Assembly: GCA_963693365.1 (NCBI GenBank)
Contig: CAVNZM010000010.1
Span: 5,890,001 to 5,954,000, forward strand
Direction: 5' to 3'
DNA length: 64,000 nucleotides
DNA from: Amoebidium appalachense
Lineage: Eukaryota > Ichthyosporea
Positions 11,566-33,313 of this stretch are shown one piece after another. The translations under genes were made by a program, and so were the position numbers. The first letter of the stretch is position 1. Every line of letters begins with the position of its first letter. A model generated the notes under the pieces. That model did not search any database and had not been told where the DNA came from. It saw only the letters and a program-made list of their open reading frames with translations.

Positions 11566-11777
11566 TGATGTGTGATAAGGCCTTTCCGGATAAACATTAT
11601 ACATCTTTACCGATCCATCGCATAACCATATGATGGCTAATGACCACCATTGATAAATAATTTATGTCTGGCCTAATATCTATCACATAAGTAATACTTA
11701 TCCACGGTACAAAGTTACACAACCACGTTATACTCGGTTCCACAAATCAAGGGGAAGAAATAGATAAAAAAGAGGAA

Positions 11778-11779
<2 letters not shown>

Positions 11780-11821
<42 letters not shown>
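11780..11821. repeat. (TA)n microsatellite
   Basis: About 20 TA units, just downstream (minus-strand sense) of the transposase-like gene ending at 11847. Confidence 0.95.
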
Positions 11822-11824
<3 letters not shown>

Positions 11825-11846
11825 ATTGCCTTAAAAAAAAAACAGA

Positions 11847-14696
<2,850 letters not shown>

Positions 14697-14701
14697 CTGC
14701 G

Positions 14702-14737
<36 letters not shown>

Positions 14738-14902
14738 GGAGCCCCAGGGGGGGGGGGGAACATCTGGAGTGCTGGCCCGAAAAGCGACCCGTCGACCCTT
14801 GTCTGCGAACATACATGATCATCAGTTTGCCCAATCGCTCGCCCATTTTCATTTGCAGGAAGGAGGCCTTGCTCTAGTCTACCAAGAAGTCGTCAGAGAA
14901 AA

Positions 14903-15268
14903 ATGACAACCCACTGGGCGCAACGGTTTTTTCAGGCCTTCACCGACAATGCAACAAATATTACCGCAGCGGTGGCCCTGTTTGGGACGTTCGGGGTTAC
15001 GTTGCATTACGTTGAGGCAAACCGTCAGCGCACTGCAGTTCTGGAGGAAAAGATCAGCAAGACTCAGGCGGTCTTCGAGGTTGAGCTGCGTAGCAAGGAA
15101 AAGGAAATGGCTGCCCAGAGGGAGTTGTTTGAGCACAAGCTGGAGATACAGGAGCAGAAGCACCAGAGGGAGGTGGAAGCCTTCAAGGCGTTTACGTGGG
15201 ATGTTCTGGTGAAGACCGGCCTGTCTGCAGACTACCCTTTCCAGCCCCATCCCAAGGCCGGGCAGTAG
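14903..15268 (+). CDS. Hypothetical small membrane/coiled-coil protein (121 aa)
   Basis: A single open frame from ATG at 14903 to TAG at 15266-15268, with balanced codon use quite unlike the surrounding repeats. Residues 1-18 are polar/aromatic (MTTHWAQRFFQAFTDNAT). Residues about 19-36 form one hydrophobic segment (TNITAAVALFGTFGVTLHY). Residues about 38-95 are a long charged heptad-like helix with EEKISKTQAVFEVELRSKEK and QEQKHQREVEAFKAF. The tail is short and Pro-rich. One membrane pass plus a coiled coil fits many organelle or adaptor proteins; I recognise no family. Just upstream, TTTCATTTGCAG (ending about 14859) could be a splice acceptor, so this may be the coding exon of a longer transcript. 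Confidence 0.5.
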   Translation: MTTHWAQRFFQAFTDNATNITAAVALFGTFGVTLHYVEANRQRTAVLEEKISKTQAVFEVELRSKEKEMAAQRELFEHKLEIQEQKHQREVEAFKAFTWDVLVKTGLSADYPFQPHPKAGQ

Positions 15269-17262
15269 ATGCTTGGTCAGAGGTCCTCGTAAGAAGTTGT
15301 TATGGTTGAGTTACTTCCGGCGTCTTTGAGCCTGGGCATGCAGCAAACTCGTTTTAGATATATTTGTTCGCTGTTAGGAAACTGATTTTTTGAAGGTTGT
15401 TTATGAGATTGTGGCATAGGTTGATGATGTACAAGTCCAGTTGTAAGACATGCAAAGTGGATATGAGTGAAGGTCAGTGAAAGCGCTTGCAGGGCCCAGG
15501 TGGCAATAGCTAGCCGTTTATTTGAGTGAAGCAAGGGACACCGTTTGTTTTGAATTTTTAGTCGGAGCCGTAAGCTGCTCTATCGAATGACCTACACTAT
15601 CGACACTTCGCCCTTGCTGACGACCACATCAATACATAAGGCTGGAATGACCTTTCTCTCAAGTTGACTACGCACTTAAATGCCATGCAGACGCAGAAGC
15701 CTTCCCAAGAGATTGTGGCCCTGGTGATGCCGTCTTAGGGTCTCGCCGCTGCAGCTCGGCGGCAGTTGATTTGATTTCTGCCCGTTCTACTCCTCTCTTC
15801 TACCCCCTCGTTATCCATTCCGGGTGCCAGGGTGCCAAGATGTCCTGATGTGTTCATACACACTAGACATCTTAAAGCTAGCTATACTGTGCAATGATAA
15901 GCATGGCTCATCACAGAAGCACAGAAGCCATGCCCCGCGCTTAGTTGGATTCCTGTGTGGGTCTATCAGCTTTATACCAAAAAATGACAGTGTTGTCAAT
16001 CATTTGCAAAAACTGGCATTAAGCCTTAGCATTCATAGGTCATAATAAGGACGTGTCACAAAGGTTTTCAACAACTATAGGGAACGAGGAACAGAGATTG
16101 TTGGGCAAATATAATACAAAAGATATATAATAATAGAATCTAAAAACGAATGTGAATCTCTCGATAGCTCACTTCTGTAGATAGTGCGCAAATAGGAGAT
16201 ATACGAGAAGGGACGGCGAGTGGGTTGGTGGGTGGTTCGAAAGTAGAGAGAAAGTGTGTGAAAGCGTGTGTGTGAGGTGAGCCAGAGTACGAAATAGTTG
16301 TGGTTCCGAGGAGAGAAGGGAGATAAAAAAGTCATGGGGGGTGATAGGGGAGGGAGGGGAGAAAAAGCAAATTCATGCATGTGTGTGTGTGGTTGAGCAT
16401 GAATGAGGGGGTATCAAGTAAGCAAGCACGGAATCGGGGGGATAGTAAGAGGCAAAAGGAAAAGGGTGGTCGAATCTCTTAAGAGTAAGCACGTGTTGAA
16501 CAAGAGAGAGGGGACAGCAAGAGTATGGTTGATGTTTGTTAGCAAGTGAATGGCAGGGGTAAGTGTTTGTGCATGTGTGTGTGTACTATCCGCATCGCTT
16601 TCATGGAATCGAAGCTTCAGCTTGACTTAGTCATCAGGACAAACTTGAACAGCATGCTCGTTAACAACTGTCTCGATCAAGGTCTCGACAAGCTCTTTGT
16701 CAGCCAGCCCTGTTATTTCAGGACTCATTAAGAGTCAACGGGCGAAATAGACTAGGCCAAACAGCATCTATTTGATCACGAGCTGCCATAGCTTCAGTAC
16801 TGATTATTTTGTTTTGTACACCATGTCCGGAAAAAACTCTTGTCGAACCCGAAAAGAAGTGCAAAATTAGTTACTTTGGGTTGCTGCAAGTGCTACTTAC
16901 GACAAAGAGCTCATGCTCGACTAGGCATGTGTGGAGGTAATGGGACGAGGTACTCTGATCATCAAAGGAACCATGAAATATTCGACCATAGACTTCCAGA
17001 CACACACCACTGGACTCTTACGCCAAGTATGACGTCACAGCACGCAGGCGAATGGGTCCCCTTGGGCTGTAAAGCGCTTCGCTCGTCTGTCTAAGCTCCA
17101 CAAGCTACTGAAAAACTTCAATGGCTAGCATAAGGGAAAATAGGGTTAAAGGGTATAGGTCAAAAAACGTCCTCGTCATCTATTTTGCTCTTCTACGACT
17201 CTGCTGTCTTAATTAAGCTTACGTCAGCCAAGTCAGCACAGCCGGGCCGGAAACATTTGTCA
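15269..17262. other. Gene-poor stretch, no supported feature
   Basis: I see no coding exon with convincing splice sites. 16190-16560 is rich in GTGTG and GAGAG. A palindromic TGACGTCA lies at 17030-17037. A 62-codon minus frame at 15811-15999 has a vaguely transposase-like look but no motif I can name. Confidence 0.5.
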
Positions 17263-17269
17263 CGCATGA

Positions 17270-17650
17270 CGTCACCACGATGTTCCCTACATGTTTTCAT
17301 CCTCCTCCTCGTCCTCCACATGTACAGGCAACCACGCGTTAGCCTGAGTTTGTGCCTCGAGTTGGGGAAAACTCAGAAAAAGAACCCCAAAACGCCCGGG
17401 TTTCTCTATTATCGAATTGTTTTCCCCCCCCCCTCTGACATGGGAAACTCGTAAAACCAAACCAAAAACACAGTTTTTTTTTGATACTCCCTACATGTTT
17501 CACTCTCCTAAACGCCGATAAATCCAGGAGATTCGGAAAACTCAACCAAAAACACCACGTATTGGATGTTCCCTGCATTATTTCATACACGGAGATACGG
17601 CAAACTAAACCAAAAACACCGTCCCTACATGTTTTCATCCTCCTCGTCCT
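17270..17650. repeat. Tandemly duplicated gene 3' end (last codons plus flank)
   Basis: The block around CCCTACATGTTTTCATCC recurs at about 17284, 17488 (diverged) and 17624, and a related CCCTGCATTATTTCAT sits at 17569. Each is linked to an ACCAAAAACACC-type word. On the minus strand the copy at 17624 encodes the terminal NMWLPVEDEEDENM-stop of the membrane protein. The copy at 17284 still encodes AWLPVHVEDEEEDENM followed by a stop, so the stop-codon region itself was duplicated downstream of the gene. Confidence 0.75.
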
Positions 17651-18370
17651 CCACCGGAAGCCACATGTTGCTTTGTGTCTGTTCCTGTCTCTTGCGCCTG
17701 CCCATCTTCCTCCACACGAGCAGACCCAGCACACCCACGCCAAACCCACCAATCACGATGGCCTGTTAGAAGTTAAAACGACCGTGTAAGTAAAGTGGCC
17801 AATCAGAACTAATAAAATAAGTAAAATAATAATAACAATAAAACGTGTTTTCGTGTATGCGTGTGTGCACGTGTGTCTGCGCACGCACCCAAAGGTGTGC
17901 CAGTAATTGTATGCGTGTGTATGTGTACATGTTGGGAGTGATGGTGGTGGTTGGTGGAGGGGATGAGAGAGGGGGGCGGGGAGGGGGAAGGGTGGGGAAT
18001 TCGAAGGAGCGATCAGGGAGATGAAATTGCTATTCGTGTGTACGTGCATCCGTTTGTGGTATGTGCCTCTGTTTGCTTTTGGCGCCCCTAGATGTCCCCT
18101 TCCCCCCCCTCCCCCCCCCCTCCCCTCTCTCTCCCACCTCCCCGACTCCTTCCCCCCTCTCTCGTCTCCGCATGCATGTTCGGGTTTCACACTCTCAGTC
18201 TCACTTGCCCTCACACACACACACTCTCTCTCTCCCTCCTGACCTCAGACCGCCCCTTCCCCTGTCCATGGGAAGGGGGGGGGGGGAATAACATATGAGG
18301 GGCGAAAGCGCGGGGAGGGGAAGAAGGCAGGGCAGTGGACCAAGAGAAAAGCTATAAGAGGAAGAGAAGG

Positions 18371-18403
<33 letters not shown>

Positions 18404-19459
18404 GGAGGGGGGGCTTCACACCAGTGCGACATAGATGTGCAGATATGTACTCCCTGCCTTTTCCTCTCCTACCTGTGCCCTGTAGTAACACGGTCAGCAT
18501 CCACTACATAATTTAACATTTATACCAGCCAAACATTTATACGAACACGCTCATGCATGAAAACGTGGCCACTTAGACATTTATACGCACCCACTTATAC
18601 ATTTTTATACATATCCACTATACATTTATACCCACCCCCTTATGAATTTACACGCACCAAGTTACAAATTTATAAGCATCCATTTTGCACATATACCCAC
18701 CCACAAATGGACTTCTACACATCCGTTATTCATACACATCCATTACATATTTATTCACACCACATAGACATACACCAATCCACTTAAACATTTATACATA
18801 CCCCCATTTTTACATTTCTACCTGACACATATGGAGGCACCCATTCATACATTTGTACACACCCACTTAGACATTGTTCCCACATGAGTGTATACTTACA
18901 CAAATCACTCATGCATTTATCCACATCCACGTCCAGATTTATACTTACCAACTGGTGTCTTTTTGCCTCTCATTTGATATATTTATACACACCCACTATC
19001 CACATCCACGTCCAGATTTATACTTACCAACTGGTGTCTTTTTGTCTCTCATTTGATATATTTATACACACCCACTTATACAACAACTTTACATTCCTCC
19101 CCCCCCCCCCCCCCCCCCCCCCGCATTTAAACATCAACCCCCCTCCACCCTCACCCCCCTTCCCCCCACACATACACACATCCCCCCCCCACACAGACAC
19201 ACACACTTACACATCTATACAAACCCACTTACATACTTATAAACACCTACTACTATACACATTTATACCCACCCAATTAAACACAGAAATCCAGAACCCA
19301 AAAACACCATGGGCCTTAACACCATAGGGACCATATCCGTCTTCATAGGCCCGTATCCCACAAGCCCGACCAATATAAACAGTACCACACGATGCCAAAT
19401 TCAAAAAAAGCCAAAAATAAAAAATAAAAAATAAAAATAAAAAATAATCCAACCCATAA

Positions 19460-19546
<87 letters not shown>

Positions 19547-19738
19547 CGCACACACACAAAGAAAAAGGGAAAAAAAAAAAGAAAAAAAAAACCACGAGAA
19601 ATCCAACACCAAAACCTAAATAACCACACACCACCACCCACGTACCTAAATACCACAGGGACCATCTCTGAGTTCATAGGCCCGTATCCCACAACACCAC
19701 ACCGAAAACAATACAACACGAACCTAATTTCAAGGGGC

Positions 19739-19774
<36 letters not shown>

Positions 19775-19836
19775 ACCCAATCCAACCACCAAAACCCACA
19801 GCCAAATCAAAACAACCACCAAAAAAAAAAACCCAC

Positions 19837-19907
<71 letters not shown>

Positions 19908-19919
19908 CAAAACAAAACC

Positions 19920-19951
<32 letters not shown>

Positions 19952-20355
19952 AAAACCCCACAAATCACCCACACACCTTAAGACCACAGGGATCATCTCA
20001 GCATTCATAGGCCTGTAGCCCACATGCCCAACCTGGGCAAGCAGTGCCTGTATGAACCCTGAATGGCTGCCAACCCCTATGTGCCGTATACTGGGGCCTG
20101 GTGGTGTTGTTTTCACAGCATGAGTCAGAAATCGCTATCCTACCCCCTTACTCCCCTCCCCCTCACCTTTTTTTTCGCACACCACATACACACACACACA
20201 CACACACCCTCCCCCCACCCACCCACCCACCCACCCACCCACCCATACCCCTCCCCCCCCCCCCCCCCCCCCCCCCACACACACCCACCCCCACCCACCC
20301 ACCCACCCACCCACCCACGTACACACACACACCCATACCCACACACACTCACACA

Positions 20356-20408
<53 letters not shown>

Positions 20409-20595
20409 ACGCACACTCACACACTCACACACACACACTCACACACTCACACACACACACTCGCTCACTCACACACACACACACACACACAAAAAAAAAA
20501 AAACACACACACACACACACACGCACACGCACCTGCTAGCTCCCACAGCTGTTCCAGAAATGCTTGTGCCCGCTGTTTCACCTGCCGGCAAAACT
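17625..20595 (-). CDS. 3' exons of an unidentified single-pass membrane protein
   Basis: The exons are 20595-20533, 20097-19977, a possible 7-nt microexon 18479-18473, and 17762-17625 (stop). The first encodes EFCRQVKQRAQAFLEQLWEL. The second encodes GPSIRHIGVGSHSGFIQAL, then AQVGHVGYRPMNAEMIPVVL. The last is a transmembrane helix AIVIGGFGVGVLGLLVW followed by a basic stop-transfer RKMGRRKR and an acidic end VEDEEDENM. Phases join only if the microexon (acceptor ctacag, donor gtagga) is included; otherwise an exon is missing. The arrangement predicts a C-terminal anchor with a short cytosolic tail. I do not recognise the family. Upstream exons may include the coding region at 20.9-22.4 kb, but I could not join it without a stop. 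Confidence 0.5.
18540..19270. repeat. Degenerate ~20-bp minisatellite of ACATTTATAC...CACCCACTT
   Basis: Variants of CATTTATACACACCCACTTA follow one another for about 700 bp. Inside, a 77-bp block beginning TATCCACATCCACGTCCAG is duplicated almost perfectly (about 18919-18995 and 18996-19072). It lies in the last large intron of the membrane-protein gene. Confidence 0.85.
19286..20097 (-). repeat. Triplicated exon 3' end
   Basis: The end of exon 20097-19977, encoding VGYRPMNAEMIPVVLR at the donor, has two diverged copies downstream in the intron. One at about 19710-19645 (VGYGPMNSEMVPVVFR, then gtacgt) keeps a good donor. The other, about 19365-19295 (VGYGPMKTDMVPMVLR, then gccc), has lost the GT. 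The spacing is about 335-340 bp and includes the intervening A-runs and (CA)n. Confidence 0.8.
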
Positions 20596-20644
20596 CTATC
20601 AGAACAACATGAATCACATTTTTATAAGCGAGGGATACAACCGG

Positions 20645-20685
<41 letters not shown>

Positions 20686-20863
20686 CGTGTGTGTGCGGCT
20701 GTGGGTGTGCGTGCGTGCGCTTACTTGCATGTGTGCCTGTGTGCATTTTAGGAAGGGGAGTGGGGGGGCCGGGGGAGGGGGAGGGGAGGGGGGGGGGGTC
20801 TGTGGAAAATCGTTGCAGAAAGAGAACATAATCCCCTAATCCCCTGATAGTCTGACAGCGTAC

Positions 20864-22437
20864 ATAGTCTGTTTACAACTGTTGTTCCTTCAGAGCTGGG
20901 TAGGGTTGGGGGTGGGATGGAGGACAGAGGGTAGTAGCAGGTGCTGAGGTTCCGTCGTGCCTCCCCCGTGTGGTTGCTGTGTCGTAGGCGCTCGATGGTC
21001 GTGCTGACACTGGAGGTGATGGCCGTGAAGTGGCCCAGCTTCTGGGAGTGGGCCAAGTACATGGTGCACAGCTTGGAGGCGGGCAGGGCCATGCTCAGGT
21101 CCCCGTACCGGCGTAGCACTTTGGCCCCGCTGTCCATGTCCACCACCACCAGCCGCAGGCGGGTGACTGACTCAGGCTGCTCGGCAATGGCTGTGTTGAG
21201 GGCATCCACGGCTGCCCCCAGCTCATCCACCGTCAGGCCGTCCTCTGCAGGCACAGGCAGGTCGTACTTGGTCCACAGCACTCGGGTTGCCCTCACCAAT
21301 CTCCGCAGGTAACGGTCTTGGTGGTGGCTCCTTGGATCTGTGGGGGGGAGTAGCAGGTTGCACACCCCACAGCCGGAAGATCTCGACACCCCCCAGGGTC
21401 GTGTTGCCGGCCCCCAACACCTCCTCCGGGGTCAGCAGGTGGCACAGCACGTGGTGGTCCTTGCGATCCATGAGGTTGCCCCCCTTGCCCAGCACCTTGC
21501 GCGTGTGCTCGGTGGGCAGGCTGGCCTGCTCGTTGCCATTGGCTGCCTTCTTCACCCACATCACCATGCTGTACAACAGGCACAGCTGGGCACAGTTGGG
21601 GCCGTAGGCAAAGCCGTGCAGCTGCTGGTGGTCGAGGGCCCTCTCCCCGGTCACCTGTGGGTCGTCGGTGCTGCAGGCAGCCTGCACGAGGGCGGTCACA
21701 TCCACCACGGCCTTGGCCTCCACCAGATCCTGCAGCCACTGTGCATTCACCCCCGTGGTGGTGGACAGGGACCCGCAGGCCCCCCTCCTCACCATGTCCT
21801 TGGGTCGGGCCACCGTCAGATGCACGGTGGATCTGCCGTCCATGAAGGTCTCGGCTGCACTCTGGGTGCGTTGCCGTATGTTCTCCATCAGCTTGAGCAT
21901 CACGGCGTTGACATCACCATTGAACACCTCCATGGGGCCGGCAGTAAACACACGACGGTTGGTCACGTCGGCGTTGGGGTTGCCATCATCCCCCATCTGG
22001 TTGTCCACACCGTTGGCCTGCACGTGCAGGCTGATGATACGCACAATCAGCATGTCCCCCGCCTGCACATCTGCACGGGCCATGGCATCGAACAGCATGG
22101 CTGCAAAAAACTGGGGGAACTCAGTCACGTCAAGGGTGCGCAGGGGTTGGTACTCGAGGGTGTGGCCACGCACACCCAGTCCCCGTGCCTGCATGTCATC
22201 TACACGGGAACGCAGTCGCCAGTTGCCCTCGGCCGGCATGGCAATGATCTGGGGGTCATCGGGGTGATTGATGGGGGCGGGGGCGGGGGGCTGGCCGGGG
22301 AGGGGTGGGGGTGGGGGTGGTGGGGCCAACATGGCCTGCAGGAAGGGGTGGGCCTGCAGGACCTGCTGCGGGTCGGCATCCAGTGCCCGCAACAGATCAT
22401 CTTCAAACTCTTCCTGGCTCTCGCTGAATATCTTGAA
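20864..22437 (-). CDS. Long GC-rich coding region, possibly a mobile-element DNA-polymerase N-terminus
   Basis: Two in-phase segments, 22437-21366 and 21337 to about 20864, are separated by a 28-nt GT...AG stretch that must be skipped to stay open (or is a frameshift). Reading order: FSESQEEFEDDLLRALDADP, a Pro-rich linker, DVTEFPQFFAAMLFDAM, then AGDMLIVRIISLHVQANGVD, VMLKLMENIRQRTQSAAETF, FAYGPNCAQLCLLYSMVMW, LTPEEVLGAGNTTLGGVEIF, and LCTMYLAHSQKLGHFTAITS. The layout (a D.L.V.I segment, a C.L..A segment, a late GHF..ITS) loosely recalls the N-terminal region of protein-primed PolB proteins of Polinton-like elements, but no polymerase motif follows, so this is weak. No in-frame ATG is visible, so an upstream exon is needed. 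A 367-codon plus-strand frame here is its antisense shadow. Confidence 0.35.
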
Positions 22438-22723
22438 TGGTAACCTTAGATCTCAGGCGGTAATCTTATAAATCTCAAGTATCAATCTAATCGATGGTTG
22501 CTAGCCTGGCTGTGCCAGAGCAATGCCTCAATAAAAAACAGCATGCAAAATAACGTCTCTGTGCCTGTGTCTATTAAATCTCAAAGCCCAGTGAAATCTC
22601 AAAAGCAAAAATCTCTCCAAATCTCACGAAGCAGTACGCAAAAACAACAAGTCTGTGCGCGTGTCTGGCCGCCGCCGGCCGGCCGCCTCTGTTTACCAAA
22701 AACAATGAGCCATTCGCGGTCCT

Positions 22724-23056
22724 ATTGGTCAGTTTCGGGATGGAATGTACAGATTTCGGCTCACGCGGTCTGATTGGTCAGTGTTCCGGCAAATTTGCTT
22801 TTTCGCCTCTTAATTCCCATTGGGCGACTATTTCCATTGGTCAGTTTCCCATTGAATTCAGGATTCGAATTCCCATTGGTCAGTTTTCGCCGGAATTCAG
22901 AATTCTCGCATTCCTTGGATCCGCAGCACCTGTACGTGTGCGCACCACATGTACGCGCACACGTACGCGTACACGTGTTCCGCCCTCTCTATTTAATTTT
23001 TTAATTAAAACCACGTGCGCTGCACGTGTTTTGCACACACACAGTGTGTGCACGTG
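22724..23056. promoter_or_regulatory. Promoter-like block: five CCAAT boxes and four CACGTG E-boxes
   Basis: ATTGG (CCAAT on the minus strand) occurs at 22724, 22773, 22819, 22836 and 22875; four of the five are in the longer word ATTGGTCAGT. CACGTG follows at 22972, 23012, 23023 and 23051. The orientation and the position 300-600 bp upstream of the minus-strand coding region at 22437 suggest its promoter. NF-Y-type and bHLH factors bind such motifs in animals and fungi; binding here is inferred. Confidence 0.5.
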
Positions 23057-23163
23057 CTCCTGTACATATATCCACCCATATCTCATATCCCATGTCGCGA
23101 TATACACAGATATCACACACCTCATATCCACCTATGCCATATCTTTGGGGGCTGCGGGACCGT

Positions 23164-23199
23164 GTGGATGTGACGTCACACCTGTGACGTCACATCCAC
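23164..23199. promoter_or_regulatory. Perfect palindrome carrying two CRE sites
   Basis: Two 17-bp arms (GTGGATGTGACGTCACA and its complement) are separated by CC. Each arm contains the palindromic bZIP site TGACGTCA (23171-23178 and 23185-23192). It sits between the E-box cluster and the GA microsatellite. Confidence 0.75.
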
Positions 23200-23232
23200 G
23201 GGGTGCCGCGCCCCCATATGTAGTGAGGCTGA

Positions 23233-23510
23233 GAGAGAGAGTCTCATGTGTGAGAGAGATCTACGTACCTAGAGATAGAGAGGGAGAGAGAGAGAGAGAG
23301 ATCGAGATCGAGTTTGAGAGAGAGGGAGAGGGAGAGACTCAGAGAGAGGGGGGGGAGAGAGAGAGAGAGAGAGAGGGAGGGAGACTCGGAGAGAGAGAGA
23401 CAGAGAGGAAGGGAGAGAGATGGAGGGGGACAGAGAGAGAGAGAGAGGTTGGGAGGGAGAGAGAAAGAGAGAGAGGGGGGGGGGGGGGAGAGAGAGAGAG
23501 TGTGTGTGTG
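23233..23510. repeat. (GA)n-rich imperfect microsatellite
   Basis: About 280 bp of GAGAGA with GGGAGG interruptions, ending in (TG)n. The next 300 bases (23580-23880) hold no exon, only a GAA-rich run at about 23806-23850 just downstream of the WTAP stop. Confidence 0.9.
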
Positions 23511-23890
23511 TTTGTGGTCTCATAAGTGTCGGTGTGCAGTGGCGGTGTCCGTGTCTGCAGTGTGAGTGCGTAATTCACAGTTTAGCAGACTAAGTATTTC
23601 GACACCACACACAGCTCTAAATCTAAGGCACCCATTCGCGCATCGATACCACCATCGGACTGAAGACATACGTACAAGTAGAACTAGCATCAAATACACT
23701 TTGTATTTACATTCATCATACTCGTGGTGGTCATAATCTTTTGACTCTTCTACCGTGCAATTGACATGTATCATCCAGTCAGATAGTCTCCACGTGGCCC
23801 AAGCAAAAAAAAAAAAAGAAGAAGAAGAAAAAGAAGAAGAAGAAGAAGAAAACCAGAAGCAAGCTTTCACCGTGATTTATACGATATCTT

Positions 23891-31334
<7,444 letters not shown>

Positions 31335-32008
31335 GTTGGGTCTCTTGCAGTTGAAGTACGTCCCTTGCGGTCTAAGGAGGTAGCCCACTCAGCCAGGAAC
31401 CGGGGCTCACGAACTGTTGCGATCAACTGACTGGTTGAGACCTAACTATTCTTTTCTGAGCTCGCCACGGCAATTCTCATTTTCCGCTTTCTATATATTC
31501 TCTGAGAAATCGGGACACTATAGTAGCTACGTCTTCACATTATGATGATTTTGCGTTTTGTCCCTCTAGGCTACCTTCCTAGGGCTAACGCCGCGGGCGG
31601 GAAGGACCTTATGTCATGTTTGCGCAAGTCAGATCCACCTATCGTGTTCCGTGTGCCGCGAGCCGCTATGGCCATTCCATCAAAAATTCCAACTTGCCAA
31701 GAGCCGGGGTACACTTGGTACTGTTGTGCCCACTTGCACGTGTGTCTATGTCCGTGTTTTGCACTCAGTGTGCAAGTGCCTCTGATCATGCATCCAGAAT
31801 TTATTGAAGAGCAGAGCCAACCAAAAAAATCATCGCAGCCACTTTTTTCAGCCCTCACCCTCCTGGTTCCTGGAGATTTCTGCTCATCTGACATCATCCC
31901 CTCTGATACCCTGTCAGCTGTGACATCTTTCCGTAGTCATTCTGCCCGGAGCCTCCGAGTTGCGCTGTTGTTCGCTTTCTCACACTGCCTCTCTCTCGCC
32001 ATAGTCGA

Positions 32009-32039
<31 letters not shown>

Positions 32040-32983
32040 CCCCCCCCTCCCCCTCCCCCTCCTCCACCTACCCCTCTTTCCCCTCACCAACAAGACAAAC
32101 ACACATGAACACACCCGCGTACAAGCCAGTACAAGCCCCCCACCCACGGAAGGCTTGAACACAATTAACCGTGCCCCTCCCCTCCTCCCCCCCCCCCCAC
32201 CCACGCACACAAACATCCCTCCTCTTCCCTCCCCCCCCCCCCCCGGCTCCCACACACACACGTGTGCATACACGCGTGCACATCCACACCACCGGTACCA
32301 TCACATGTATACACACACAGAACGCCCCACCCCAAGAGCCTGCGAGCGCTTCCACACCACCGGTACCATCACATGTCACACAAAGAACGCCCCACCCCAA
32401 GAACCTGTTATGCCGTTACAACTAAGTTAGGCTGGTTGAATGTTTTATGTTGACATCAGGAGAGTGTAAGTACTATGTAGTGACATGTGTGTCAACGGAG
32501 GCTGGTCACACCTTTTTTGAGTCACATATTAGAGCCAGGAACCCGACCACGCGCATTGACATTACGTACCCGATTCACCACATCACCATTGGATGCCTCA
32601 CAAAAATTCCTACCCACGGCGACTCGTTTGTGCCACCTACATAGCAGACAAATTTAGCACGATGCTCTGATGATTTCGAATCCGCAACCACAAATATGCC
32701 ACAAAAGAAGCAGCTAGAAGGGACGGGGGGATGGGGGAGAATACCTGTGTGCTACCACGTGAACCAAGTTTTATTGAATCTTGCGAAACCAGCGCAGGTG
32801 CACATTACGTCGGGGCAGAGCGAGTATTGTGTGTGTCCTAAAAGGGGACCGATGGTGGCCCAGTGGCCCGGGGGGGGGGTTGTGGCGCGGGAGGCGAGGC
32901 AACTAAGCGCGCCTCGGGGAGAAGGGTGTAGTATGTTTGTCTCCATAGTTTTGTTGCACGATATGTGTGTGCACGTGTACACG

Positions 32984-33021
<38 letters not shown>

Positions 33022-33280
33022 GAGGGGGGGGGGGGGGGGGGGGGGGAGAATGCATTGGAGGGTTGGAATTATGGAGGAGAAACCAGAAGACAAACCACAA
33101 AACAGCACAAAATTTAGACCACAAGAGATAACTTACCAGAAACAAAAAGAAATAAAAAATTTGAGGCATTTACACTTGTGAGGACATCAGGTAATTTGCA
33201 AGCAAGTATGCCCAGTGGCCTCGTAGGAAAGGAGGGGAAGGGAGGAAAGGGGGGTTGGGGGCCGGGGTTGGGGGCCGGGG

Positions 33281-33313
<33 letters not shown>

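Noticed and set aside
15811-15999. Minus frame resembling a transposase fragment
   Set aside because: No catalytic or DNA-binding motif can be pointed to.
21340-22443. 367-codon plus-strand frame
   Set aside because: It is the antisense of the minus-strand coding region. Its composition is His/Gly/Leu-biased and it has no motifs; the minus frame has coherent protein texture.
31571-31897. MMSDEQKSPGTRR as the WTAP first exon
   Set aside because: Possible only with a non-preferred acceptor; the ATG at 31334 joins in phase with the better cag acceptor. Kept as an alternative, not annotated separately.
32660-32700. tRNA-like TTCGAATCC word
   Set aside because: No acceptor stem or A box at the right distance. 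Other TTCGAA words in the window fail in the same way.
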